DNA from: Rhytidiadelphus loreus
Taxonomy: Eukaryota; Streptophyta; Bryopsida; Hypnales; Hylocomiaceae
Assembly (NCBI GenBank): GCA_947034895.1
Contig: OX344762.1
Coordinates: 1,428,501-1,492,500 of the forward strand
DNA length: 64,000 nucleotides
Reading direction: 5' to 3'
Part shown: positions 34,550 through 46,058 of the stretch, in pieces
Layout of the letters: every line of letters starts with the position of its first letter
How positions within the stretch are numbered: the stretch's first letter is position 1
Made by a program: the position numbers and the translations under genes
Notes under the pieces: model-generated
Databases searched by the model: none
Seen by the model: only the letters and a program-made list of their open reading frames with translations
What the model was told of the DNA's origin: nothing

Positions 34550-35600
34550 TTTGGTCAAACCTTCGAAGCACGACACCTGGCCTAGACCGAGGTCTTTACG
34601 GGAATTTTTGAAACTTTAAAGTAACTAATTTGTAATGATATACAGTATTTTAGAATTGACTTGTGCTAAATCATTATTTAATTAGAATTGTTCGTCATTA
34701 TGGACAATGACGAAGATGTACTTGCGAATGAAATTTGATTTTAGAAGAGGGGTGTTTGCATAATCTATTTAGAGTCAAAAGACAAGTTTAGCTTAACAAT
34801 TAGAATGCATTACTAATGAACCCCTAAGTGCCTATGCCTTTCCAACTGTATTTTTCCTTTATGAAAAGAGCATGGACTTATAGTTATTTCCATTGAAGCA
34901 AGTTTTATGAAACAAGAACCTAACCATAGGAATGTTTAATTAGCTTGTGTATTAGTATGCACGTTTCTTGAAGGTGCAATATTGGATAAGAGTTGTGAGA
35001 TGATAACCTACCAAATTTACTTTTTCATGGTTGAGTGTATTGCTTATAAAAATAAATTTGGGATTGGAGTTGAAATGAAGAACTACAAATTATATTGGCA
35101 CACTAAAATGTTCTCTTCCAAAACTTAATATCACTTGAAAAAGCTATTAAACTCATTACATGTTGGGAATATTTTTAATTGCGGTGGCCCACGATTTTAC
35201 TACCACCTATTCATTGATACATAAATTGTACTTCCTTTCTCCATTTGTGAGGATGTGAAAGTAAATATAAGGTAGAAGGCTCTAAAATGGAGTGGGCATT
35301 AAAAATGGACTCTATAAGTGGCTTTGAAATGGACAAACTGTAGTTCATAAATTGACCTCCATAATCATTAAATGATTCGAGAAAAAAAAATTATCAATTG
35401 TAAAAGCCAATTCATTCTCTTTACTTCCCCATTTTTCTTTAGAAGTTGCAAGTGAATGTTTTACGGGAGACCTAGGGGCATAAGTAGGGACCTATGACAC
35501 AAGTCCTTTGGAAATTTACAATTAATTAAAAAATACTTAAAAAAAATGAAATCACTTGTGTTAGATTCCTCTTTTATTTTTCATTGTCTGAAAAATGATC

Positions 35601-35925
35601 TAAAAATATTTTCATTGAAGTAAATACATGAAAAAGGGAGATCAGTCTTGAGATGAGCCATTTGTGAGGGCCAGGGTGAATTGACTCCCTCATTGCCCAT
35701 CCAGGGCTTGCCCTAGAATTTATTATTTGCACTGCTTAATTTTTTTGGGAATTCTGAAATCATATTTGCAATCAGAGGCCCCAAATTACTTCTAAGAGAT
35801 GCAAGAATTACCCAAAAATTGGCAGAATATAGGGGGCTTTTTTTTCAAATCTAAGTTGACGGGGGCAATGAGGGGGCCAATTCTCCCTGTGCATTTCCTG
35901 AGTCTGCTACCTTTCCCTGGACCCG
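35601..35925. other. AT-rich spacer and MITE remnant
   Basis: It holds the extended right part of the MITE copy that begins at 35268; 'gagtctgctacctt' at 35900-35913 resembles the other MITE end. No gene. Confidence 0.35.
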
Positions 35926-36112
35926 CGGTCGCCCTGAAGCCACACGTGCCCTTCCAAGACCCGCGGTCGCCCTGAAGCCGCACGCGCCCTTCCTGTACCC
36001 GCGGTCGCCCAGAATTCCCTGTACCCGCGGTCGCCCCACTTAACGCACTCGCCCCCCTAAACCCTGATCCCGCACGCGCCCAGGGCGACTTCGGGTACAA
36101 ATGCGGTCGCCA
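35926..36112. promoter_or_regulatory. GC array upstream of nested VDW-coil gene (+)
   Basis: Units 'acccgcggtcgccc' and 'cgcacgcgccc', with one unit of opposite sense at about 36080-36098 ('gggcgacttcgggtac'). The gene start at 36294 lies about 180 bp downstream. Confidence 0.65.
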
Positions 36113-36293
36113 CGGACGCGAGCTGCCACTTTCTTTTCCAGTGCTGTGCATCAGCTTCCATATGCTTTCAAGCGTCTGGATGCGTGTTCGTGCACTGGAA
36201 TCTTGTGTCTAGGACACTTTTTGTGTTGTCGTCGATTGTGGAAGACCATATTTTTTGAGCACTTGGAGGATACCAACACATCCTATATTCACC

Positions 36294-37871
36294 ATGGCCC
36301 CCCCCTTTAAGAAGGCAAAGAAGAAAGGAGAGCGCCATAGTCGGAATGTAGCCATCCTTTTGGACCCAATAGCAAGGGCATTTCCAAATTGGCAAAACGT
36401 GCAATCGGATTGGACGTTCAACACTTGCAAGGCCTACGTAGGGTGGTGCCATATCGATAAGCTATTCCCTTACTTCCGGCACGATGTCCATATCAGCCAA
36501 AACAATGCTAATCTTCACTACTGCAGAGATGATACATTTGTGCAACGGTGCATCGAAGTTTACCGGACATTATATCAAAAACCAACAGTGAAGGGGAGTC
36601 AAGTTTCATTGGGTATATGCCAAATGGTCTATGCAGAGCTACAATTGCGACGAACTGTGGATTGGAGGACCATTAAGAAAACCCCCAATAGCATAGTTCC
36701 CACTACCAAAGACATTCCAAGGGCGGATCCATCAAATAATCCGAGGGATGGATTAGGGCCCAAAAAACATTTCAAAGAAGAAGTGTCGGATGAAGACTAC
36801 GATTGGGGCCAGTCGTCCACCTCCACCGACTCGGATGAAGAAGACATTGTAGACCCTATGCCCCCAAATGAAGATCCAATACTTGAAGAAAATATGGCAA
36901 CGGTGGTACCTTTTGTTGGAGACTCAGAAGGGGCAGTAGTATTGCATGTCGCGCCTTTTAGATCGTTGGAGCCAATGCACTTCCGTCATCCTGAGGAAGA
37001 CGAAGTTCTTCAACATGTATATGCACGCATGCGAGAAATGGAGGAAGACAAGGAAGAGGGCGAGATCGGGTTGCAACGAGATGCTGAACAAGCATTGGTG
37101 ATTTTTGATTCATGTGAAGAACTACCTCTTCAAGAAGCAGGAAGGGAAGTATTATATCTTGAAGACACGAGGAGGCAAGGAAAATAAGCTTATAAAGCCT
37201 AGTTGAAGGCTATTCTTGGTAGACTGGTAGAAATAGGAATGGAATGTGAAAGGCAGCGTGAACGCACTGGTGGTGACATTGAGGACAACGATGAGCACAC
37301 CCTTGAAGCACTAATCATAAGCGGGAAAGTTCGTTTGTCAGTTCAACAAAAGGAAATGGACGAGCTGGAGTAATTTTATTTGAAATTCAATAAAGGCAAA
37401 GATGGAGGCTCTACCTCAAATTCCACCCCGTTCTTGGATAAACGAATGGCCAAAATAATGGAAGAGTGTTTGGCAGAAGAAAACCGATTGAATACCGAAA
37501 GGAAAGCTGTGGAAGAGGCGTAGTCAAGGTTGAATGACCTAAAAGAAACCACGGTTGTAGGCCCCATTGACCTTCCAATGGCTTTGGATGCATTATTAGT
37601 AGATGAAGAGCATTGTGTGCTGACATCAGAGGTAGCTTCCTTGAAGCAGAAGTTAGTTTCTTTGAAGAAGCTTGAACACCAGTTTCAGAAGCACATAGAT
37701 TTCCGGACTGCACACATTGGTTATGCGAGAACGTTCAAGAATTTTTGGATCAAAAACAAGATGTGGAACCATGACCTACCCCTTTTGAAGAGTGCTTATA
37801 GAATTGCAGCCCATGAGTTTGAAGTCATGAAGAAGAAAAGGGAAGAGGAGGCCAATATGGATGTTGTATGA
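36294..37871 (+). pseudogene. VDW-coiled coil protein, nested element (plus strand)
   Basis: ATG at 36294 opens MAPPFKKAKKKGERHSRN, a basic start, then the VDW domain: CKAYVGWCHIDKLF, FVQRCIEVYRTLY, MVYAE, TVDWRTI. An acidic middle and a long coiled-coil C terminus follow. There is no RING. The frame is kept without any indel over 1,578 bp but is broken by four stops (TAA near 37185, TAG near 37200, TAA near 37371, TAG near 37521). Intact it would be about 525 residues. Whether the first frame (298 codons, VDW domain included) is still made is unknown. Family and function are unrecognised. Confidence 0.72.
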
Positions 37872-37873
37872 TT

Positions 37874-39053
37874 TTGGGCTAGAGGTAGTCTTCTAGTAAA
37901 TAATAGACTAATAGGTAGTTGTTTTTCTAAACTTGTGTGTATCGGAAGGGTTGCTTTGACCTTTAGAACCACCTCATGTTGTACAATGGGGTCCATGTTT
38001 TGTTTCTTCAATAAAGATATATAAATATTCCTATATGAATTAGCCTTTATGTGTTTTGAAGATCTAATTCTTGATGATTAGACACATGTCAAATACATTT
38101 ATTGCATGTGTTGTAGGTCAGTTTTCTACGTAGACTTTTGTGGTTTCATTTCACAAAATACCAACAATGTAATAATACCATTGTCTTTTTCAGAAATTCA
38201 TACCGAACATCCAAACAATTATTTATATTTGAACAACTTCATACAATTTCTAGTTTGCCATGTACATCAATTGCAAGATCTTCCTACGATGTGAAAATAA
38301 ATAAAGTTTACTATAGATTTGAAGATATTCCTAAATCCTAAACCCGTAAGGAGTGAAATAGTTTGTTTTGGCATCATAGTGATATTTAGAAGGGAAACAT
38401 GAATAGAATTTGTAGTATCTCCTTTGGCACAACATTTTTTAAAGGATTAAATTCGAAGCCTACCAAATTTTAGAACTTCTCACTACGTGGTTCAAATGTT
38501 TTTGTATGATAAGTAGTTTTCAATACTTAGCATTCAGTTGGTCCCCCGAAAAATTAATGATATTCTTCACAAATGACAAGGAATTTCCAATAACAAAATT
38601 GATATTGAAATTGGTTCTTAATTTCTTATGATTTATATCTATGTGAAAAACTTTGAATCATTTCATTTTGATTGCTTGCCAAACAATATTGTTCATAACT
38701 TTCACATTACTAATCGAAATGGAATGAATCAAAGCTACACATGTAGACAAAAATATGACCTTTAAGAAGAAAAAAATTAAAAAATTAATTTCAAATTATT
38801 GTAGATTTCTTTTTCTGCCCTGAGACGTTCCTTACAAATTATGTTAAAGATGCCATAACTTTTGTTCCCGGAATCCCAGGTACCAATTGCAACAAAATTT
38901 ATATTCCCATAAAGGTAATAAGCTCTTGTATATTATGAGATAGTTTCCAAAAAATTCATTAAAAATTGAGATCATAGGAACCTGCCCAAAATCCATATTG
39001 TTCCTTGAAGGGACAATGGTCCTTTAGGGGTTAAGTTAATCTTTATGCACATG
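37874..39053. other. AT-rich spacer in nested element
   Basis: No gene seen. The stretch 38800-39010 is an inverted copy of the recurring module seen at 21715-22000 and 48830-49060. Confidence 0.4.
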
Positions 39054-39385
39054 AAGTCGCCCTTCTTTCCCCCGAGGTCGCCCATGGCACTCGAAGTCTC
39101 ACGTCTCCCATGAAACCCGAAGTCGCCCATGTGGGACCCGAAGTCGCCCATCTGAGACCCGAAGTCGCCCATCCGGGACCCGAAGTCGCCCTCTCTGGAC
39201 CCGAAGTCGCCCCCCTGGATCCGAAGTCGCCCTCCCTGGACCCGCGTTTGCCCTATTTCAGACCAGAAGTCGCCTGCCGGAACCCGCGTTCGCACCATGT
39301 GACCCAAAGTCGACTACTGCAAAGGCGTGTGCCTCCATATGTCTGGAGGTGGACCAGCGGTCGGGTAGGGCGACCTCGGGTGTAA
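39054..39385. promoter_or_regulatory. GC array upstream of nested transposase
   Basis: Units 'gacccgaagtcgccc' separated by short spacers, ending in 'gggcgacctcgggtgt' of opposite sense (39367-39382). A TATA-like 'ctataaatg' (39448-39456) follows, then the transposase start at 39676. Confidence 0.7.
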
Positions 39386-39447
39386 TACAGTTTGGTAGCG
39401 GCGCCCTAAAACCATCCTTGGAGCGTGTGGAGGGAAGACCGAAAGCA

Positions 39448-39456
39448 CTATAAATG
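39448..39456 (+). promoter_or_regulatory. TATA box of nested transposase
   Basis: 'cactataaatgtagag' sits between the GC array and the ATG at 39676, about 220 bp upstream. Confidence 0.55.
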
Positions 39457-39675
39457 TAGAGGAACAACATTGGATTTCCATTGCTTTGTTGATGAACATA
39501 TGGCTTGGATCCTCTCAAGAGGCTTCATGCAATGTTATATTCTTCAGAGGGCAACAACCTTGCTTTGAGTGGTTAGAAAACTACTCGAAGCGGTGGCTTT
39601 GTCATAATTTTTTTTTCCGAAGCACTTGGGTACATATACATTTCGGTTTGGAATAACGCATATCAGATAAACAAT

Positions 39676-42600
39676 ATGGCAAACCGAGGAGCGGGGAGGA
39701 GGACGAACATAAATGATACTTGAAGAGCCACAAAGGAGTGGGATCCCTGGTTGGCTATTGAAACAAACCCCGCTTGTTCCGCAAATACGAGGACTTGTAT
39801 TTTTTGTGGTTGGAACAAAGTTTTCGTGCGGAAGCGGGCATTTGGTCACTTTGGTTACCTCCGTACATCAACAGTGGAACGTTGTAAACGTATTCCATCC
39901 GTAGTCCTCGAATTATTCAGAAACTGTGAAGGGATTGTACCAAAAGAAATGAATTTGGAGGAGATGCATGGAGTAGATCTTGAGGTTGATGTTGTTGCTG
40001 AGTCCGTTGCAGGGTATACTGTGGATGCATCAGTGGAAGGGTCTGTGGACCCAAGCGACAGGACAGAAGCACCTAATGCACCGCCTCGTAATCCAGATTC
40101 AACGAATTCTACTCCTGTGACGGTGAGAAGGATGCGCTCAACCTCGATTTCTCGTCAACAAAGCATGGATGAATCATTCCGGGTCAATGAAAGACAAAAC
40201 TTGGACAGACTATGGGCTTCTTTCTTTTATGAGGCTAACATTGCATTCAATGTGGTGCGGCACCCAGCCTTTGTGAATGCTGTGAAAGCAACTTCGAAAT
40301 GTGGATTTCCATATTCCCCGCCATCGTACAATGCGGTGCGCACTAAACTACTTGCTGTGAAGAAGGAGGCTGTTACAAAAATGGTCAGTAGTCGAACAAA
40401 GAGTTCTATTACCCAATATGGAGCCACTATCTGTTCAGATGGATGGTCAGATACAAATCACCGTCCCTTGTTGAATATGATGCTCGTTTGCCCTGCGGGT
40501 GATGTCTTCCTGGGATCGGTTGACACCACAAGAGAGAGGAAAGACATGGCGTATACGGTGAATACAATGGCTACCTACATAGAGCAGGTGGGACCAGGAA
40601 ATATTGTCCAATTGTGTACAAACAATGCTTTCGTAATGACAGGGTCAATGCGCGAGTTGCAAGCAAGGTATCCCCACATGTATACGCAAGGATGTGCCGC
40701 ACATATATTGGACTTACTTTTGGAAGACTGGAGAAAGGAAAAAAGGATCAAAGATCTAGTGGATAAGGCCAGGGCAATTGTGAAGTTTATAAAGAAATAC
40801 CACTTGACTTTGGGTCTTTTCCGTAAGTACTCGCCGAAGAAGTCATTGAGACTTCCCGCGGCCACACGCTTCGCAGTGCATTTTCTCATGATAGACCGTT
40901 TGGTAGAGTGCAAACAAGCGCTTCAATTCGTGGTGGGGGACGAGACGTATATGCCATTTGAGAATAGTTTGGTCAGCAGAACAAACGGACTCATTACAAG
41001 AGAGCGGGCCCGTAAAGCGCGAGAGGACATAGTTTCGGAAGTGTTTTGGGTGGAATGCGGTAATTTCCAGCACATGGTTCTTCCAGTGATTCTTGCTCTG
41101 CGCCAGTTCGATGGCAAAATACCGGCGATGCCGAAAGCTTGGATAATAATGAGTAGCCTTCGTCAGCACATGTGCACTTTAAAGGAGGCTCGTTCTTTCT
41201 TGATGAGCAGACCGCGACGAAGTTCCTAAAACAATTTGATGCTCGTTGAAAGTTGATGCGCACGGACCTCCATTATGCAGGGGCATTGTTGAACCCGTAT
41301 TTGACAGATGTGGAAGAGCTTCATAACAATGGAGAGGCAAAGCGGGCATTGAATCGAGTCATCAGAAAATTGAGCGGACCATTGAATGTGGATGAAGATG
41401 AAGCAATTGCTGAGTTGACAGAATTTGAAGAGAAGTCGGGTCCCTTTGATCCATTACAAGAGGCTCCAGATGTTACTCGATGTAACTTGTTGCCTCATCA
41501 ATGGTGGAATCGTGTGGGTGGGAACGCTCTTCCAAAAATAGCAAGGAGAGTTTTGTCTCTGACATGCTCAGCATCATCTTGTGAAAGAAACTGGAGCATG
41601 TATTCGTTTGTACACGATAAAGTGCGTAATCGCCTAGCCACAAAGAAGGCTGAGATGTTGGTGTATATCTACACCAACAGCAAATTGGAACGTGAAAAAC
41701 AAGGACACAATCCAGCACTATTCTACGAAAAGTACCTTGTAGATGGAGATACAGATGAAGAGAATGAGGAACCATATTCTTCGGGGGACGAAGATGAAGT
41801 TAGGTTTAGAGATTTGAGAGAAGAACAGAGACGTGTGGTAGTAGAAGAACGCCTCCGTGGAAATAGGTGGGCTGGTATGGTGCCCTGTGTAGGTAGTCCT
41901 CCACGAGGACGATACCACAACACTTTCGTGGGTGATGATGATGGATTGAGCTCTCCAGAGGCGTCGCACCACCGCAGAGACGAAGCCCCTCATGTGTCGG
42001 CTTGGGATGCATTTCCGGTAATCAATGCAGACCCAACGAGGGAAAGAACTCCTGATGACAACAATGACGGTGTAGATATTCCAGTGGCAGATGAAGTGGA
42101 GCTTGTAAGGTCTCCAATTGCCACATGTCTGCCGCCTAGTATGCCAATGAACCTCCGAAGTGGTGCACAAGTTAATGTACAGGGTGAAAGGCAAGAAGAG
42201 GTGTCGCATATTGAAGAGGTACCTGCAGTTCGTCCAAGTTTAGCACCAACCAACAACACTGCAACAGAAACTAGGGTGTACGATTCAGATGCGCCATTGC
42301 AAGTGGTATTCAACGAGACCCGTACCCGTGGGTCCAATCGCCCTGCAACTGTAGACATTGCCACAACATCGAGGATACTACCAACTCCTCTAATAAGGTC
42401 GCCGACACATAATGATCTACGACAAATCGTTGATGAAGGAGTGCATGGCTCAACTCCACAACCTACTCCGGCCTCATTGATGTCAAGCCCTGGAGAATCA
42501 TCCAGGCGATCGCGTGAACACTCCAAATCAGGAAATAAACGAACCCGCAAGATGCAAGACAGACTGACACGGAACCCCAAGCGTCAAAACCATGCGATCC

Positions 42601-42962
42601 ATCCATTTGTCATTGGAGAACGAAATTCCACTCGTAATCCTTGGCCATCAAGCGCAGCAGCGAGAGCAGAGCGTCAACATGTTGGGCACCAGGTGCTTGA
42701 GCGACCGACAGGCCCTATTATCAATGGAACCACTGATGCATCGAGGCCGACAAAGCGATTAGTGCTAGCCAAAGTTGTTGGTGGTTTAGAAACGCAAGTG
42801 CGAAATTTGAACTCTGAGGTGGAACGTGAGGTGATCCTTCAACCTACAAGCAGAGAGGATGATGAAAACGAGGTCTCAGGAGCTAGTGACAGTAGTGGGC
42901 CACATGAAGACACCGACCCCAATGCAGATGAAGCGGAAAGCGATTCTACCTTCACAATGTAA
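39676..42962 (+). pseudogene. hAT transposase of the nested element, decayed
   Basis: ATG at 39676 starts MANRGAGRRTNIND, then TGA at 39721-39723. A BED-like finger follows (CIFCG...HFGYLRTSTVERC), then WASFFYEANIAF. The RNase H-like core shows SDGWSD (first Asp), GCAAHILDLLLEDW, and the dimerisation region SSCERNWSMYSF...VYIYTN. A Ser/Arg/acidic tail of about 400 codons follows, as in the outer transposase. Lesions: the TGA above, a frameshift near 41200-41225 with TGA at 41247-41249, and Asn at 40621-40623 (CTNNAF) where the outer copy has the catalytic second Asp (SADNAP). This copy therefore cannot be an active enzyme even if the frame were read through. Confidence 0.88.
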
Positions 42963-43487
42963 TGTGTTGCATTATAGATGTGGAGGCCTTCAAATAGTAC
43001 TATAAGGATTTAACATCAATGCCTTGTAGTGAAGATTTGTTGCCAAAGTTTGTAATGAAATAGGTAGATTTTGAATTTTGTGTAGTCCATCACTTAGCTT
43101 CACAAAGTCAGGAAGATTGTAAAAGGTACTTTGGTGTTGACGATGATGATTAATGAAGGTATTCGTATTTTTTGCAAATAAATGTGCAATTTCAAACAGG
43201 AGTGGTCTTGGTATTCAATTGTGAAGATCATCCCTATGTATGTACGCAGTTCCATTTAAATTAATATGATTATTGTCCAAGGTTTTTATTATTATTATTA
43301 TGTTTTAGGCTTATGAATTGATTGTCCCATGATATATCATTACATAATGCATGTTCATTTGCTTTGGTACGTACCGAGCATATAATTCAATGCTTATATA
43401 TTGCCGATTTGCCGTGGAATGTGTTGGTTGAAGAATAAATATTGGAAAAAAAATGTTGTGGGGGCCCCAGACTTGTAGCCCATGAAG
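42963..43487. other. 3' spacer of nested transposase
   Basis: No gene seen. AT-rich, with a (TTA)n run near 43290. Confidence 0.4.
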
Positions 43488-43685
43488 TAGGACCCGCGGT
43501 CGCCCTGGATTTCAGACCCGCAGTAGCCCTGGATTCGGACCCGCAGTCGCCCAGGATTTTGGACCCGAGGTCGCCCTACCCGTGGTCGCCCCCTACCCGT
43601 GGTCACCCCCCTACCCGCGGTCGCCCCTACCCGTGGTCGCCCCCTACCCGCGATCGCCCCCCTACCCGCGGTCGCCCTTCAGGAA
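43488..43685. repeat. GC array, right end of nested element
   Basis: Units 'acccgcggtcgcccc' and 'acccgtggtcgcccc' in tandem, mirroring the array at the left end (18061). The palindrome TTTACC-AAGG-GGTAAA follows at 43720-43735, then TCGACAACTCGACA words and the terminal CAGGGTTGTCT in reverse at 43856-43866. Confidence 0.75.
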
Positions 43686-43874
43686 GCACGCCACGTCACA
43701 GCCACGTAGGACAGTCCGTTTTACCAAGGGGTAAAAAAATTTGAAATCCGAAATCCGTACACGACAACAAAAACCGCCCTTACTCGACAACTCGACAATT
43801 CGACATGCGACATGCGACGTCTATTAGACACAAAAACTCGAAATTCTGTCAGACAAGACAACCCTGCACACTAT

Positions 43875-44129
43875 GGCCATGACCCCCAACATGGCTCTCA
43901 AAACGTTGGAGGCTCTTATTATGGCGATTCAACTCAAAGAGGATCACTCCATGGTGATTCAATTCCTCCTCCAACTTTTGGAGGTCCTTCCTCCGCAAAT
44001 TATGGACGAGGAAGTGGGCAAAGCGGATATGTTCCCGACTACTATGGCGGAGGACCATATCTCGGTGTTTATGGTGGTGGTCCTACAGGCCCAAGCCAGA
44101 GAGATGACACGGATTCAGATTCCGAATGA
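43875..44129 (+). pseudogene. VDW-GlyTyr gene, 3' part
   Basis: This is the continuation of the gene at 17139-17888, in the same phase, after the right copy of the CACACTAT duplication. It encodes a Gly/Tyr/Ser-rich tail (GHDPQHGSQNVGG, SYYGD, GQSGYVPDYYGG) with an acidic end (DDTDSDSE), and a stop at 44127-44129. The two halves share the same tail composition (YDPPHGSYASHY before, YYGD after). The Gly/Tyr-rich tail could be a low-complexity interaction segment; no domain is recognised. Confidence 0.75.
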
Positions 44130-45660
44130 AGCCGAATCAAACACTAATACACTATTGTATTGTTTGTCTTACAATATGGGCTCTAAATTTAGATTTAGTT
44201 GTTTTCCATACAATGATGCAATATAGAATGTAGCAAGCATAGTGTAATGGTGTCAATGAGTAGTCGTCAGTCGTCACGTACAATGCAAAACTGCTACAAT
44301 TGCGATGTATTGAAATATATTATTAGAATGATAGATTTCTCATGTTCATGGTATTATTGAATGCCATTGCTATGCAATGGATCAAGCCATGGTGTTTTGC
44401 AAGTTAAGTATAGCAATGGCCCAGCTTTTACCATTTTGTCATTCGAATGTGAAAATGTGAATGCACCATCGTAGATGGCATGTTTAATTGTTTATCCCAG
44501 ATGTCCATGGAAAATATTGAAGTGCTTCAAACTTATTGTTACCTAATTTTTATTTTTTAAAAAGCATAAGGTAGCATGTTATATTTTGTAGACCCTCCTA
44601 CATAAAGTAAATTGTCACTTATTAGTACACCTATATCCAACACACCTTGAGCCTTGTGAATTGTGATGGACAAAAATGTTTGGAGTCACGGTTTCAATAT
44701 TTGGTAATCTTCCTCTTCTTCCTATGAAAAACATAAAGAAAGAGTGCTTAAATTTAACTAATGTAAATGCATTCCTATTTTTTCTATTTCCAAAATTGCA
44801 TTCAAAATTTCATAACTAATTCCATGAAGCTTCATGTACATAATAGGAAAGGACTTGATTTACAAGTCAATTTTCTCAATATATCAATGAAATTTCCTTG
44901 AAAAATACTTGAAGTTGTTTCAATTCTTTGAAATTTAGTTGCGTCCCTTACATGGTGTAATTTTGTTTTGTGGACCTCCTCCTTTAACGAATTTCGTGAT
45001 TTTGTCAAGTAAAGGGGAACAAAATGAATTTTGGGTGGTCTCATTTTTTGTTGAAATTTTCAGGAATTTTTTCATAAGATAGATAAATTGATGAGTTTTT
45101 AGGGAATATATATTATGTTTTTGTTGGTGTCCGTGCGCAAAATTTTTTGCACCATAACCTATTAACTTCAAAATGGGTGAGACCGAGCAACCCAAAAAAT
45201 CCACTAGAAATTTGAATCAAAAATGAATTTTTTTTTCTTGTATATTATATTGGATTTTTCTAAATGGGATGCTTTGATTCATTCCAATTGGATTCATGAT
45301 GCGAAAGTTATGGATTTTCTTGTTTTGTGGGCTATCATAGGATTATCTTGAAAGAAATTCTTTTCTTCCACTTGGAATGCTAATTCTTGATTTTAAGTTA
45401 CAAACTTTGAATGTTCGTATCGTGGAAAGTATAATCTAAATGGAAAATTTCATTGTATCATTAGCTTGAGTGAAGAATATTGCATGCAAATTGTCCATTT
45501 GTTTCAAGCAAAAAATAAAAGAATATTGGATGCATTGGTTTAAAAGAAATATTTTTATTAAAATAAATAAAAATCTCCATATAAACTCTTCGAAATTGTT
45601 GCAAAAATGTGAGGCCGAAAATGGGCTTCTTAGGAACTAAAGGATTAAGGGGTGAAAATT
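44130..45660. other. AT-rich spacer in outer element
   Basis: No gene seen. It contains the recurring intergenic module at about 44990-45210. Confidence 0.4.
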
Positions 45661-45664
45661 GAAT

Positions 45665-45850
45665 TTATCGGAGCCGTCCAATCTGTCGAACTACCGCGCC
45701 GTCCGATCTGTCGCACGGCAGCCCGTCCGCCTCGCGGGGGCCGTCCGATCTGTCGGCCACATCGTGGGCGTCGGATTTCTGACGCGGACCGTGCGTCGGA
45801 AAAAGGGCGTCGGAAAGGTATAAGAGAGTCGGACGGGCCCGTCCGATCCT
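45665..45850. promoter_or_regulatory. CGTCCGATC array upstream of outer kinase-like gene
   Basis: Units 'gccgtccgatctgtcg', 'gggcgtcggat' and 'gggcccgtccgatcc'. A TATA-like 'ggtataagagag' lies inside it at 45817. The gene start at 46059 lies about 210 bp downstream. Confidence 0.65.
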
Positions 45851-46058
45851 CACTTTTGTTTTCCCCCTTGCATATTGCAAGAGTGAAGCGGAGAGCTTGG
45901 TGGTTCATGCCCCCATTGGTTCCTCTTCTTGGGAAAGCAAGAGTGCGATTTTGGGGGCCCCTTATTGCCATTTTTTTCAGTTTTGGTTCGAGTTTCACTT
46001 GAACTTGAAATTATCATTTCATTTTGCGAATATTCATTTGTACAAGAAGTTCATCACG

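Larger units (their letters stand above)
33770..35600. repeat. Repeat arm D (inverted copy of arm A)
   Basis: It carries the same landmarks as arm A in reverse order, including a GC array (34005-34218), the B-box phrase (34430-34440), a hairpin (34491-34549), and the 'aagttgcaagtgaatgtt' and 'gaggaatc' words in reverse. Its right part contains the start of a MITE copy (35268). Confidence 0.75.
17889..43866. mobile_element. Giant multi-gene hAT-type transposon (nested element)
   Basis: Both ends read inwards CAGGGTTGTCT, an 11-bp perfect inverted repeat, and are flanked by the 8-bp duplication CACACTAT (17881-17888 and 43867-43874). The 25,978-bp element sits in frame inside the VDW-GlyTyr gene of the outer element, so it arrived later. 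Next to both ends are runs of TCGACAACTCGACA-like words. It carries a VDW-coil-RING gene, two VDW-coil genes, a kinase-like gene and a BED-hAT transposase, the same gene kinds as the outer element. It has its own array motif (GGGCGACTTCGGGT / GGGCGACCGCGGGT) at the ends and upstream of genes. Confidence 0.93.

Noticed and set aside
36294..37871. An alternative genetic code or nuclear U-to-C editing explaining the stops
   Set aside because: TPLATE, both kinase-like genes and other frames end normally with standard stops, and any stop is one C-to-T step from a sense codon, so decay is the simpler reading.
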